Origin: Tepidimonas thermarum
GTDB lineage: Bacteria > Pseudomonadota > Gammaproteobacteria > Burkholderiales > Burkholderiaceae_C
NCBI RefSeq assembly: GCF_007556705.1
Contig: NZ_VJOL01000029.1
Span: 1-35,671, forward strand
Reading direction: 5' to 3'
DNA: 35,671 bases
Shown: positions 1-8,028 of the stretch, piece after piece
How the letters are laid out: each line of letters opens with the position of its first letter
Position numbering within the stretch: position 1 is the stretch's first letter
The notes under the pieces: generated by a model
Seen by the model: only the letters and a program-made list of their open reading frames with translations
What the model was told of the DNA's origin: nothing
Database searches by the model: none
Translations under genes and position numbers: made by a program

Positions 1-45
1 GATGTAGCTGAACATCGCCCCCTGGAAGTCTTGACTGCCTCTCAT
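1..45 (-). CDS. Transposase, N-terminal 15 codons only
   Basis: Reading leftward from an ATG at 45-43, the frame gives MRGSQDFQGAMFSYI and runs off the window. The pattern MRG...(M/L)FSY(I/V/L) is the usual N-terminus of a group of IS5/IS1182-like DDE transposases, where it is normally followed by a conserved EERVPxDHPLR-like stretch that would lie outside the window. The catalytic domain is not visible, so activity cannot be judged. Its position about 85 bp inside a plausible IS terminus fits the gene leading into the element. Confidence 0.6.
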   Translation of the reverse strand, partial: MRGSQDFQGAMFSYI

Positions 46-131
46 CGTGCTCGTCTGCGTTGTTCTCGGTTGGCCTCAGATCGTACCGCCCGACGCGGGG
101 GGTGGCGAGGGATTTTTCAACGGCCTGCTAA
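1..131 (-). mobile_element. End of an insertion sequence (IS5/IS1182-like), cut by window edge
   Basis: The first 45 bases, read on the minus strand, give a typical DDE transposase start (MRGSQDFQGAMFSYI). About 70 bp upstream of that start codon, positions 113-130 read TTTTTCAACGGCCTGCTA, which I recognise as a common type of terminal inverted repeat in IS elements carrying such transposases. I therefore place the outer end of the element near 130. The rest of the element lies outside the window, so neither the second repeat nor a target duplication can be seen. Family assignment is from memory of related elements. Confidence 0.6.
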
Positions 132-333
132 CAATTGCGGCCCCACCAAACCTGGCGACCCCAAAACCTCTACTTGCTAAAGCATGAACTATCCGGCACC
201 GCGAGCTTTGCGCTCGCGGTGGTATGTGCAAGCTTGCCCGTTTCCGATAACGTAGCATGTTTTGATGCGACGAAATGGTACGGTATCAGCTTGGGTTGCG
301 TGTCGGGTTTGAAGTCTTGAAAAACGTGCGATC
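131..333. other. Non-coding stretch between IS end and lipoprotein gene
   Basis: No convincing gene lies here. The stretch is less GC-rich than most of the window. It holds one perfect 10 bp hairpin (197-221) and must contain the leader of the lipoprotein gene. A weak -35-like TTGCCC lies at 235-240, but no good -10 follows it, so no promoter is assigned. Confidence 0.5.
197..221. repeat. Perfect 10 bp inverted repeat, 5-base loop
   Basis: CACCGCGAGC at 197-206 pairs exactly with GCTCGCGGTG at 212-221 around the loop TTTGC. No T-run follows on either strand, so it is not a standard intrinsic terminator. It lies between the IS end and the lipoprotein start at 334 and could be a leader structure or a REP-like unit. 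Function unknown. Confidence 0.6.
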
Positions 334-1095
334 ATGCAAAAAGGGGCCGTACTCTACCTTGTCGTGAGCGCATTGCTGGCAGGATGCTCCACTGCACCAG
401 TCCTGGGTGGTGACGATCCTGTTACCAAAGGAGCGGCTGCTGGTGAGCGCCAGATTGCAGCGCCAGAACAGCTGGAGCGCTGCACCGATCCGCTGGGCAC
501 CGTGGGTCTGGCGGATACGGGCGACGATCCTTACGTGCCGATCGTGCGCATGCTGGTGCAGCAGTCCAATTGCTTCATCGTCGTCGAGCGCGGACGCGCC
601 TACAACAATGTCGACCTGGAGCGTCAGCTCAAAGAAGCTGGTTTGACGCGCAACGCCAAAACGCAAACGGCGGGCGGCACGCTGCTTGCGGCCGATTACA
701 CGCTGGTGCCGTCGGTCACTTTTGCCGAGCCGTCGGGATTTGCATTGACCAGCGGTTTGGGCGGCATCTTCGGCCGTCGCTCCAACAACATCGACGCCTC
801 TGGTCAGGTACAAGCCTTGGGCGCGTCGACCAGCCTGCTGCTCGTGGACAACGCCAGCGGAGCGCAGATTCTTGCCGCACAGGGCAGCGCCAAAAACTAC
901 AACCTCGGGGTCGGTGTCGGTGTGTTGGGCGGGTTGGTCGCGGGTGTGAACGCCTACGCCAATACGCCTCAGGGCAAGGTTGTCGCGGCGGCGTTTCTCG
1001 ATGCGTACAACAAACTCGTGCTCGCCGCGCGGCAGTACACTGCGCAAAAAGCCCAAGGTTCCGTCGGACAAGGTGGCAAACTCAAGGGTCCCTGA
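334..1095 (+). CDS. Outer-membrane-type lipoprotein, CsgG-like
   Basis: This 253-residue protein opens with a type II signal peptide ending in the lipobox LLAGC, with Cys18 as the predicted lipidated residue, so it should be anchored on the periplasmic side of a membrane. The body contains a segment (PYVPIVRMLVQQSNCFIVVERG, about residues 70-91) that resembles the CsgG/HfaB fold, in which a conserved domain precedes a variable-ligand region. A Gly-rich stretch (GVGVGVLGGLVAG) lies near residue 195. I see no curli or holdfast genes nearby, so an exporter role is not supported; related proteins are often annotated as peptidoglycan-binding or CsgG-family lipoproteins. It precedes tadA by 54 bp on the same strand. 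Base composition is somewhat lower in GC than that of its neighbours. Function is uncertain. Confidence 0.75.
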   Translation: MQKGAVLYLVVSALLAGCSTAPVLGGDDPVTKGAAAGERQIAAPEQLERCTDPLGTVGLADTGDDPYVPIVRMLVQQSNCFIVVERGRAYNNVDLERQLKEAGLTRNAKTQTAGGTLLAADYTLVPSVTFAEPSGFALTSGLGGIFGRRSNNIDASGQVQALGASTSLLLVDNASGAQILAAQGSAKNYNLGVGVGVLGGLVAGVNAYANTPQGKVVAAAFLDAYNKLVLAARQYTAQKAQGSVGQGGKLKGP

Positions 1096-1149
1096 TGTGT
1101 TCCCCGATAACGGTTTCAGACCGTCGCGGCTAATGTCGCGCGGCGATGC

Positions 1150-2187
1150 ATGAGCGGTACCGACGATCGCTACATGGCCGAGGCGTTGGCCCTGGCCCGG
1201 CAGGCGGCTGAGGCGGGCGAGGTGCCGGTGGGCGCTGTCGTCGTGCGCGATGGCGTGATCGTGGGCCGTGGCCACAACCAGCCGGTCACCAGTGGCGACC
1301 CCACGGCGCACGCCGAAATCGTGGCGCTGCGCGAGGCCGCACGCGCCCTGGGCAACTACCGCCTCACCGACTGCACGCTCTACGTCACCCTCGAGCCCTG
1401 CGCCATGTGTGCGCAAGCGGCCTTGCATGCGCGGCTGAGCCGGGTGGTCTATGGCGCACCGGAGCCGCGTACCGGTGCGGCGGGATCGGTGGTGGATTTG
1501 TTTGCGCAACCGCTGCTCAACGCCCACACGGCGGTGCAGGGCGGCGTGTTGGCAACGGCGGCGCGTGACCTCTTGCGCGCGTTTTTTGCCCAGCGCCGGG
1601 CCCAGCGGCGCGCACAGGCGCAGCCGTTGCGGGACGATGCGCTGCGCACGCCGGCATCGGCATTCCACGCGGTCTGGCAACGGGCGGCAGCGTGGGGCAT
1701 TGCAGCGGCGGCGTCGCACACCGCCGCGATGCCCGACGGGCTGCGGTTGCATTGGCTCGATCTGGGGCCGGCAGACGCCACGCTGCCATGGTTGTGCCTG
1801 CATGGGCCGATGGCGTGGTGGCCTCAGTGGGGCCCGTGGCTGCCACCCCGCGTGGCTGCAGGCGATCGCTGCCTGGTGCCTGACTTGATCGGCTTTGGAC
1901 AGAGCGACAAGCCCAAGAAGCCTGCCTGGCACACGCCGCAGCGCCACGCCGCGGTGCTGAGTGATTGGCTGGACACGCTGGCGGTGGGGCCGTGCCGCGT
2001 GGCGCTGGCACCAGGCGCCGAGTGGCTGCTGCCGGCGCTGCGTGCCCGGCTGGGCGAGCGCATCCGCGCCGAGGTGGCCGTGCCCGCCCCCGACTTGTTG
2101 CCACCAGCAGCGCAGTGGCTGGATGCGCCGTTCCCGGACCGCGGGCACCGTGCGGGGCCGCGGGCGCTGGGAGCGGCAGCCGCATAA
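1150..2187 (+). CDS. tadA: tRNA adenosine(34) deaminase TadA with hydrolase-like C-terminal extension
   Basis: The first ~155 residues are a clear TadA, which converts adenosine to inosine at the wobble position of tRNA-Arg(ACG). The zinc-site residues are visible: His54-Ala-Glu56, with Glu56 the proton shuttle, and Pro83-Cys84-Ala-Met-Cys87. TadA is normally about 150-170 residues, but this protein has 345. From about residue 190 the extra part resembles an alpha/beta hydrolase, with an LHG oxyanion-type motif and the segment DLIGFGQSDKP. At the expected nucleophile elbow (usually GxSxG), residues 286-291 read LAPGAE, so the catalytic Ser is absent, and the protein ends before a normal catalytic His. 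The tail is probably a non-catalytic fold remnant. An adjacent hydrolase gene is ruled out because one frame is continuous. ldcA starts 8 bp after the stop. Confidence 0.92.
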   Translation: MSGTDDRYMAEALALARQAAEAGEVPVGAVVVRDGVIVGRGHNQPVTSGDPTAHAEIVALREAARALGNYRLTDCTLYVTLEPCAMCAQAALHARLSRVVYGAPEPRTGAAGSVVDLFAQPLLNAHTAVQGGVLATAARDLLRAFFAQRRAQRRAQAQPLRDDALRTPASAFHAVWQRAAAWGIAAAASHTAAMPDGLRLHWLDLGPADATLPWLCLHGPMAWWPQWGPWLPPRVAAGDRCLVPDLIGFGQSDKPKKPAWHTPQRHAAVLSDWLDTLAVGPCRVALAPGAEWLLPALRARLGERIRAEVAVPAPDLLPPAAQWLDAPFPDRGHRAGPRALGAAAA

Positions 2188-2194
2188 TCGGGCC

Positions 2195-3115
2195 ATGCCC
2201 AGCCTCTACCTCTATTCCCCCAGTGGGGCGGTGCGCGACCGCGCTGCCTTTCGGCGCGCCGTGCGCCGCTTGCAAGCCGCTGGCTACGACGTGGCGGTGG
2301 ACCCCGCCGCGCTGGCCAGCCACCAGCGCTTTGCCGGCGACGACGACGAGCGGCTCGCTGCGATCGCGCGTGCGGCGGCCAGTGGTGCCGACGTCGCGAT
2401 GACGACCCGCGGCGGCTACGGGCTTACCCGCCTGTTGCCCCGGCTGCCGTATGACGCGATTGCCGCCTCGGTGCGCGCGGGCATGGCCTGGGTGGGGTTG
2501 AGCGACTTCACCGCTTTGCAAATGGCTGTGCTGGCCCAGCGCGGCACGCCGACCTGGGCTGGCCCAGCAGTCATGGAAGACTGGGCGGTGGAAGCTCCCG
2601 ACGACATCACGCTGGCCTGCTTTGACGACCTGGCGCGCGGGGTGGGGGAGGGGGCCGGCTGGCGGCTGCCGCCGTCCGATTTGCGCGCCCACCCCGAACT
2701 CGGCACGGGCTGGCGGCTGGAGGGCTGCCCGCTGTGGGGCGGGAATCTGTCGATCCTCGCCGGACTGGTGGGCACGCCGTATTTGCCGACCGTCGATGGC
2801 GGCGTGCTGTTTTTGGAGGATGTGGGCGAGCACCCCTACCGCATCGAGCGCTTGCTGACCCAGTTGCTGTGGGCGGGCGTGCTCGGGCGGCAACGCGCGA
2901 TCGTGCTGGGCGCTTTCAACCGCTTTGCGCTCACCGCGCACGACCGCGGGTTTCGGCTGGCCACCGTGGTGGCATGGCTGCGCGCCCAGCTGCCTGGGGT
3001 GCCGGTGCTCACGGGGCTGCCCTTTGGTCATGTCCCGACCAAGGTTGTGCTGCCTGTTGGCCGTCCCGTGGATATGGTGGTCGAGGGGCGCGAGGCGCTG
3101 CTGTTCTGGGGCTGA
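2195..3115 (+). CDS. ldcA: Muramoyltetrapeptide LD-carboxypeptidase (peptidase family S66)
   Basis: This 306-residue protein matches the S66 LD-carboxypeptidases that remove the terminal D-Ala from tetrapeptide muropeptides during cytoplasmic peptidoglycan recycling. The fold marker TTRGGYGLTRLL is present, and the catalytic triad can be placed at Ser103 (GLSDFT), Glu208 (LEDVGE) and His279 (FGHVPTK). Length is normal for the family. I chose the ATG at 2195, giving MPSLYLYSPSG, because an earlier in-frame ATG would place most of the added residues inside tadA. A CATAAT hexamer overlaps the tadA stop, 7 bp before the start codon, and could give a nearly leaderless transcript. The gene converges on cphA with only 4 bp between the two stop codons. 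Confidence 0.92.
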   Translation: MPSLYLYSPSGAVRDRAAFRRAVRRLQAAGYDVAVDPAALASHQRFAGDDDERLAAIARAAASGADVAMTTRGGYGLTRLLPRLPYDAIAASVRAGMAWVGLSDFTALQMAVLAQRGTPTWAGPAVMEDWAVEAPDDITLACFDDLARGVGEGAGWRLPPSDLRAHPELGTGWRLEGCPLWGGNLSILAGLVGTPYLPTVDGGVLFLEDVGEHPYRIERLLTQLLWAGVLGRQRAIVLGAFNRFALTAHDRGFRLATVVAWLRAQLPGVPVLTGLPFGHVPTKVVLPVGRPVDMVVEGREALLFWG

Positions 3116-3119
3116 CCGA

Positions 3120-5705
3120 TTAGGCGGAGACGGCCGCCGCCTCGGCGACGCGGCGAGCGATGTGCGCTAGGGCCTCGTCCACCTGATCGACCAGGATCAG
3201 GCACCAGTCGCCTGGCTGCAGCCGCTCGAGCGCCGCATCGATGGCCGCAAACTCGCCCCGGATGGCCGTGTGCCAGCGGGTCTTGGGCGCGCCTTGCAGC
3301 CCTTGCTCGAGCAGGGCAATGACCTCGCCGTCGGCACGGCCACGCTGGCAAGCGTCTTCGAACAGCACCGCCTCGTCAAATACGCGGCCGATGAGGCGGG
3401 TTTGCTCGACGATGTCCTGATCGCGCCGGTCGCCAGCCGCGCTGATGACCACCACCCGTTTACCCGCCGGCGTTGATTCGGCGGCTTGGCACAGCGCGGC
3501 AATCGCGTCGGGGTTGTGACCGTAGTCGGCCACCACGGTGGCGCCGCGATAGCTGAAGCGGTTGAAGCGTCCCGGCACCGTCGCGGCGTCGGCGGTGAAG
3601 GTTTCCAGCCCGCGCGCGATCGCTTCCCAGCTCACGCCCACGGCCCACGCGGCGGCAATGGCCGCCATGGCGTTGTCCACCTGAAAAGCGAGCCGGCCAC
3701 CGTCGGTGAGCGGAATACCCTCCAGCGGCAGACGTACCTGCCACCCCCCTTCGGCCGCGACGATGTGGCCATCTTCCACAAACACCACGCGCTTGCCCAA
3801 GGCGCGGTGGGTGGCGATGACAGGGTGGTGCGCCGCAGGCCCAAAGTAGGTGATCTGGCCCGGGCAAAAATCGGCCATGGCCACGCAGTGGGGGTCGGCG
3901 GCGTTGAGGACGGCCGTGCCGCCCGGCGCCACGTTCTGGACGACGACGCGTTTGAGGACGCTCAGATCCTCGATCGTGGTGATGTAGTTCAGGCCAAGGT
4001 GGTCGCCAGAGCCGATGTTGGTGACGACCGCGACCTGACTGCGGTCGAATGCCAGCCCCTCGCGCAAAATTCCCCCGCGCGCGGTCTCCAGCACCGCCGC
4101 ATCCACGTCCGGGTGCGCAAGCACGCGCCGGGCGCTGCGCGGGCCACTGCAGTCGCCACTGTCGATTTGGCGGCCATTGACGTACACGCCGTTGGTGTCG
4201 GTAAAGCCGACACGCCAGCCGTGTTGGCGCAGCAGGTGTGCCGTCAGCCGCACCGTGGTGGTTTTGCCGTTGGTGCCGGTGACGGCGATGAGCGGGATGC
4301 GCCCGTCCTCGCCCGGCGCAAACATGTGGTCGATGATTGCCTCGCCGACGTTGCGGCCTTTGCCAAACGATGGGCTCAAGTGCATGCGCAGGCCCGGCGC
4401 GGCGTTGACTTCGACGATACCGCCGTTTTGCACCTCCAGCGGCTCGACCACGTTCTGGCACACGACATCGACGCCACACACGTCCAACCCAACGGTGACG
4501 GCCGCGGCAATGGCACGTTGGGCCACCAGGGGATGCACCTCGTCGGTCACATCGGTGGCCGTGCCGCCGGTGGAGAGGTTGGCGTTGTTGCGCAGCACCA
4601 CCCGCATGCCCAGCGGTGGCACGTCGTCGGGGGTCAGGCCTTGCTGGGCCAGGCGGTCGATGGCGATCTCGTCGAGCCGGATGCGCGTCAACGGTGTCGC
4701 ATGACCGTCACCGCGGCGCGGATCGGCGTTGACCGCTTCGACCAGCTGGCGCACGGTGTGCACACCATCGCCGACGACCAGTGGCGGATCGCGCCGTGCT
4801 GCCGCCACCAGTTTGCGCCCCACCACCAGCAGCCGAAAGTCGATGCCCGGCAAATAGCGCTCGACCAGAACCTCGCTGCTGTAGCGGCAGGCCACCTCGT
4901 ACGCCGCCACGACCTGCTCGCGCGTTTGGATGTTGACCGTCACGCCCTTGCCCTGGTGGCCGTCGCGCGGCTTGACGACGACCGGCGTACCGATGGCCTG
5001 CGCGGCACGCCACGCGTCCTCCGCATCGGTGACCGGGCGTCCGAGCGGCACCGGCACTCCAGCCGTATGCAGCAGCTTTTTGGTCAGCTCCTTGTCTTGG
5101 GCGATGTCTTCGGCGATGGCGCTGGTGGTGTCGCACTCCGCGGCCTGGATACGGCGCTGTTTGCTGCCCCAGCCAAACTGCACCAGGCTGCCGGACGTCA
5201 GACGGCGGTAGGGAATGCCGCGTGCCACGGCGGCCTCGACGATGGCACCGGTCGAGGGGCCAAGGCGCAGGTCTTCGTCCAGCTCCCGCAATCGGTTGAT
5301 GGCCGCTGCCGTGTCGTACGGTTGATCGTCCCGAGCGGCTTGCAGCAGCGCCAGCGCCTCGTCGAATGCCAAGCGGCCCACTTCCTCGACCGTGTACTCG
5401 ACCACGACCTGGAACACCCCGGGCTCCGGGGCTGCGATGGTGCGGCTAAAGCTCACCGGGCAACCGGCGTGGGTCTGCAGCGCCAAGGCCGTGATCTCCA
5501 GCGCATGGGCCATCGAGACGACGCCGCTGGCCGTGGGTTCGGGCAGCATGCCCAGCTCTGGAAAGCGTTGCCGCAACCGCACATCGAAGCCCGGCAGACG
5601 GTGCAAATCCAGCTCCTGCGGTGCGCACTGCACCGTCGCTTCGATGGCGGTGTAGCGGCTCCAGAGGTTGGGGCCCCGCAAGGCCCTCAGTCGAGTGACG
5701 TTCAT
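3120..5705 (-). CDS. cphA: Cyanophycin synthetase CphA
   Basis: CphA makes cyanophycin, a polymer with a poly-aspartate backbone and arginine (sometimes lysine) side chains, by ATP-driven addition of Asp and then Arg; the product accumulates as cytoplasmic granules. The 861 residues fit the usual length. The N domain begins with the family signature LRALRGPNLWS. An ATP-grasp domain (about residues 165-475) has the lysine and glycine-rich loop VVVKPRDGHQGKGV and the EVNAAPG metal-site segment. A Mur-ligase-like domain follows, with an intact P-loop VTGTNGKTTT near residue 480 and the C-terminal Mur domain containing VVADYGHNPDAIAAL. All catalytic parts look intact. It lies 21 bp downstream of cphA' on the same strand and is probably co-transcribed with it. 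No cyanophycinase gene is present in the window. Confidence 0.96.
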   Translation of the reverse strand: MNVTRLRALRGPNLWSRYTAIEATVQCAPQELDLHRLPGFDVRLRQRFPELGMLPEPTASGVVSMAHALEITALALQTHAGCPVSFSRTIAAPEPGVFQVVVEYTVEEVGRLAFDEALALLQAARDDQPYDTAAAINRLRELDEDLRLGPSTGAIVEAAVARGIPYRRLTSGSLVQFGWGSKQRRIQAAECDTTSAIAEDIAQDKELTKKLLHTAGVPVPLGRPVTDAEDAWRAAQAIGTPVVVKPRDGHQGKGVTVNIQTREQVVAAYEVACRYSSEVLVERYLPGIDFRLLVVGRKLVAAARRDPPLVVGDGVHTVRQLVEAVNADPRRGDGHATPLTRIRLDEIAIDRLAQQGLTPDDVPPLGMRVVLRNNANLSTGGTATDVTDEVHPLVAQRAIAAAVTVGLDVCGVDVVCQNVVEPLEVQNGGIVEVNAAPGLRMHLSPSFGKGRNVGEAIIDHMFAPGEDGRIPLIAVTGTNGKTTTVRLTAHLLRQHGWRVGFTDTNGVYVNGRQIDSGDCSGPRSARRVLAHPDVDAAVLETARGGILREGLAFDRSQVAVVTNIGSGDHLGLNYITTIEDLSVLKRVVVQNVAPGGTAVLNAADPHCVAMADFCPGQITYFGPAAHHPVIATHRALGKRVVFVEDGHIVAAEGGWQVRLPLEGIPLTDGGRLAFQVDNAMAAIAAAWAVGVSWEAIARGLETFTADAATVPGRFNRFSYRGATVVADYGHNPDAIAALCQAAESTPAGKRVVVISAAGDRRDQDIVEQTRLIGRVFDEAVLFEDACQRGRADGEVIALLEQGLQGAPKTRWHTAIRGEFAAIDAALERLQPGDWCLILVDQVDEALAHIARRVAEAAAVSA

Positions 5706-5726
5706 GGTGGTGAGACGGCAGAGGAT

Positions 5727-7898
5727 TCAGCGATCGGACAGCAGGGGCGCCGCGGTTTCGATGCCGGCGCGAACCAGGTCCACGGGCAATCCAAGCGCCA
5801 CCGCGGCGCCCAGCGTGGCCAACAGCGTTGGCCGCCCGATGCGGGCCAGCACGGCCTGCACGCCGGTGTGTTCCAGATCCAGGATGGGGGTGGTGCCGCT
5901 GGCACGGACGAGCACCACTTGCGCGCCATCGATGGTCAGAAAGCGCCGGCCGTCGGTCACGTGCGCCTCACGCGAGGTGTGGCGCGGGTCGGCGCTGTAG
6001 AGCAGCACATCGCCGTCGCACAACTCGGCCAGCCCTGCGCAGACGTCGCAGTCGGCGTTGAGCACGGCGCAGCCGTTGGGCAGCACCACGTCCACCTGCG
6101 TGCGCAGCACCTTGCGCATGTGGTCGCGGGTGGTGATGTAGTGATCTTCCAAACCCTGCGGCTCGGGCACATCGGTGACGATGCCCACCAGGCAACGGTC
6201 GTAGGACAGGCCTTCGTCCAGGATGCTGCGCGGTGAGCTCTCGATCACCGCCGCATCGACGCAGCGGTTCATGAGGATGCGCTGCCCGGCCTCCCAGTCC
6301 GACGGGACGCTGGTGTCGATGGGCTGCATCTGCAGGTACAGGCGCCCCCCGCTCGAGACGCCGACCGTGTGCCCGGCGCGCTGCAGCAGCGCCCCCAGCA
6401 GCACGGCGATGGCTGCGGTCTCGCGCGTGCCCGTGATGCCGACGACGGGGATGCGGCCATCGTCTTCCCCCGGGAAGAGGTGCGCGACGATCGCCTCGCC
6501 AACGGGGCGCGGCTGGCCGCGCGCCGGCTTGAGGTGGGGCAGCAGACCCGGACCGGCGTTGACCTCGACGATGGCACCGCCCTGGGCCGCCATGGGCTGG
6601 CCGATGTCTTCCACCACCAAATCGATGCCAGCGATGTCCAGGCCGACCACGCGCGCCGCCAAGGCGGCCAGCTCGGCCACATCCGGGTGCACTTCATCGG
6701 TGACATCGTCGGTGAGCAACCCGGTGCGCTGCACCAGCACCACCCGTCCGGCCTCGGGCACGCTGTCGGGCTCCAGGCCCTGACGGCGCAGCTCCAGCAT
6801 CACGTCGCGGTTTTCGGGCAAGCGGATGGTGTCGAGCGGGAATTCCTCTTCCTCCCCGCGCCGCGGATCGCTGTTGATGTCGCGCTCGATCAACGCACGC
6901 ACCGTGTGCACACCGTCGCCCACCACCGTCGCGTGTTCACCGCGGGCGGCGGCGACCATGCGGCCGCCGATCACCAGCACCCGATGTTCACGGCCACGGA
7001 TGTAGCGCTCCACCATCACCTCCGAGCCTTCACGCTCGGCCAACTCGTAGGCAATGGCCACTTCCGCTTCGGTGCGCACATCCAGCGACACCCCGCGCGC
7101 GTGGTTGGCATCGACCGGTTTGACGACCACGGGCAAGCCGATTTCCTGCGCCGCCGCCCAGGCATCCTCCGCGCTGCTGACCACCCGCCCCTGCGGCACC
7201 GGAACGCCGCACTCTTCGAGCAGGCGCTTGGTCAGGTCTTTGTCGCGCGAGATGTTTTCGGCGATGGCGCTGGTACGGTCGGTCTCGGCGGTCCAAATGC
7301 GGCGTTGCGCTGCCCCGTAGCCGAGTTGCACCAGGTTCCCATCCGTCAGCCGGATGTGCGGAATGCGCCGCGCGGTGGCCGCATCGACGATGGCTGCCGT
7401 GCTGGGCCCCAGCGCGTGGCGGTCGATGAGCCCCTTGAGCCGCTTGATCGCCGCGCCGACGTCGTACGCGCGGCCTTCGATAGCGGCCATCAGCAAATCG
7501 CGCGCATCGAGCAGCGCCTGCCGCGCGACTTCTTCCTGCCGCGCGCGAATGACCAGCTTGTACACGCCGCGCGCGTCGGTCGAGCGGGTTTGCCCGAAAC
7601 TGGTGGCCATGCCCGCGCAGTTGAGCAGCTCAATGGCCACGTGTTCCATGATGTGCCCGGGCCAGGTGCCTTCGCGCAGGCGCTGCAAAAAACCCCCGCG
7701 TTCACCGACGCCGCAATGGTGCTCCACCAGCCCCGGCAGCCACGCCGTGAGGCGCTCATACAAGCCGGGGATGGTGTTGGAGGGGTGGTCCTCGAGCTCG
7801 CCGATGTCGATCACGGCCTCGATCGCGGCCCGGTAGGTCCAGAGGTTGGGCCCGCGCAAATGGCGCATGCGCAGGATCCGAATGGTCTTGTGCGACAT
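5727..7898 (-). CDS. cphA': Shortened cyanophycin synthetase homologue CphA' (CphA2-like)
   Basis: This 723-residue paralogue of the adjacent CphA starts with ILRMRHLRGPNLW and retains the N and ATP-grasp domains, but three features differ. Near residue 490 the Mur-type P-loop reads GITGTRETAAIA where CphA has GTNGKTTT, so the Lys needed for ATP binding is gone. The protein ends before the C-terminal Mur-ligase domain that occupies the last ~130 residues of CphA. The ATP-grasp loop reads KPVDANHARGV, with Ala replacing both of the first two glycines of the loop. Cyanobacterial CphA2 also lacks the C-terminal part and polymerises beta-Asp-Arg dipeptides with one ATP-grasp site, so a similar role is a reasonable inference. 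A regulatory or inactive subunit is the alternative. The ATG at 7898 was chosen because it keeps the conserved N-terminal strand; an internal ATG at 7868 is possible. Confidence 0.9.
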   Translation of the reverse strand: MSHKTIRILRMRHLRGPNLWTYRAAIEAVIDIGELEDHPSNTIPGLYERLTAWLPGLVEHHCGVGERGGFLQRLREGTWPGHIMEHVAIELLNCAGMATSFGQTRSTDARGVYKLVIRARQEEVARQALLDARDLLMAAIEGRAYDVGAAIKRLKGLIDRHALGPSTAAIVDAATARRIPHIRLTDGNLVQLGYGAAQRRIWTAETDRTSAIAENISRDKDLTKRLLEECGVPVPQGRVVSSAEDAWAAAQEIGLPVVVKPVDANHARGVSLDVRTEAEVAIAYELAEREGSEVMVERYIRGREHRVLVIGGRMVAAARGEHATVVGDGVHTVRALIERDINSDPRRGEEEEFPLDTIRLPENRDVMLELRRQGLEPDSVPEAGRVVLVQRTGLLTDDVTDEVHPDVAELAALAARVVGLDIAGIDLVVEDIGQPMAAQGGAIVEVNAGPGLLPHLKPARGQPRPVGEAIVAHLFPGEDDGRIPVVGITGTRETAAIAVLLGALLQRAGHTVGVSSGGRLYLQMQPIDTSVPSDWEAGQRILMNRCVDAAVIESSPRSILDEGLSYDRCLVGIVTDVPEPQGLEDHYITTRDHMRKVLRTQVDVVLPNGCAVLNADCDVCAGLAELCDGDVLLYSADPRHTSREAHVTDGRRFLTIDGAQVVLVRASGTTPILDLEHTGVQAVLARIGRPTLLATLGAAVALGLPVDLVRAGIETAAPLLSDR

Positions 7899-8028
7899 GA
7901 ATAGAGGCGTAAGGGCAGTCGTAGAATCCAGCGCTCGCACGCCGCCGTCGTGCGTGGGCTGCGCTGAGCGCCTATTGTCATCTCCTGGGTCTGGGCGCGG
8001 TGGCTCGGGCTGCCAAAAATTTTGCAAC
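7899..8028. promoter_or_regulatory. Shared divergent upstream region of cphA' and the ABC transporter gene
   Basis: This 130 bp region must carry the start signals for the cphA'-cphA operon (leftward) and the ABC transporter/DUF1854 pair (rightward). On plus, a good -10-like TAGAAT lies near 7924-7929 and a second -10-like TATTGT near 7973-7978, but neither has a clear -35. An AT-rich block (8015-8028) lies directly before the ABC start. Joint control of the two transcripts is an inference from the layout. Confidence 0.5.

Noticed and set aside
124-140. Sequence CTAACAATTGCG resembling the start of an integron attC site
   Set aside because: No matching second core site or integrase is present, and the spot coincides with the likely IS terminus.
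3486-6236. A 916-codon plus-strand frame opposite the cphA genes
   Set aside because: It spans two real genes and their gap on the other strand and has no recognisable motifs.
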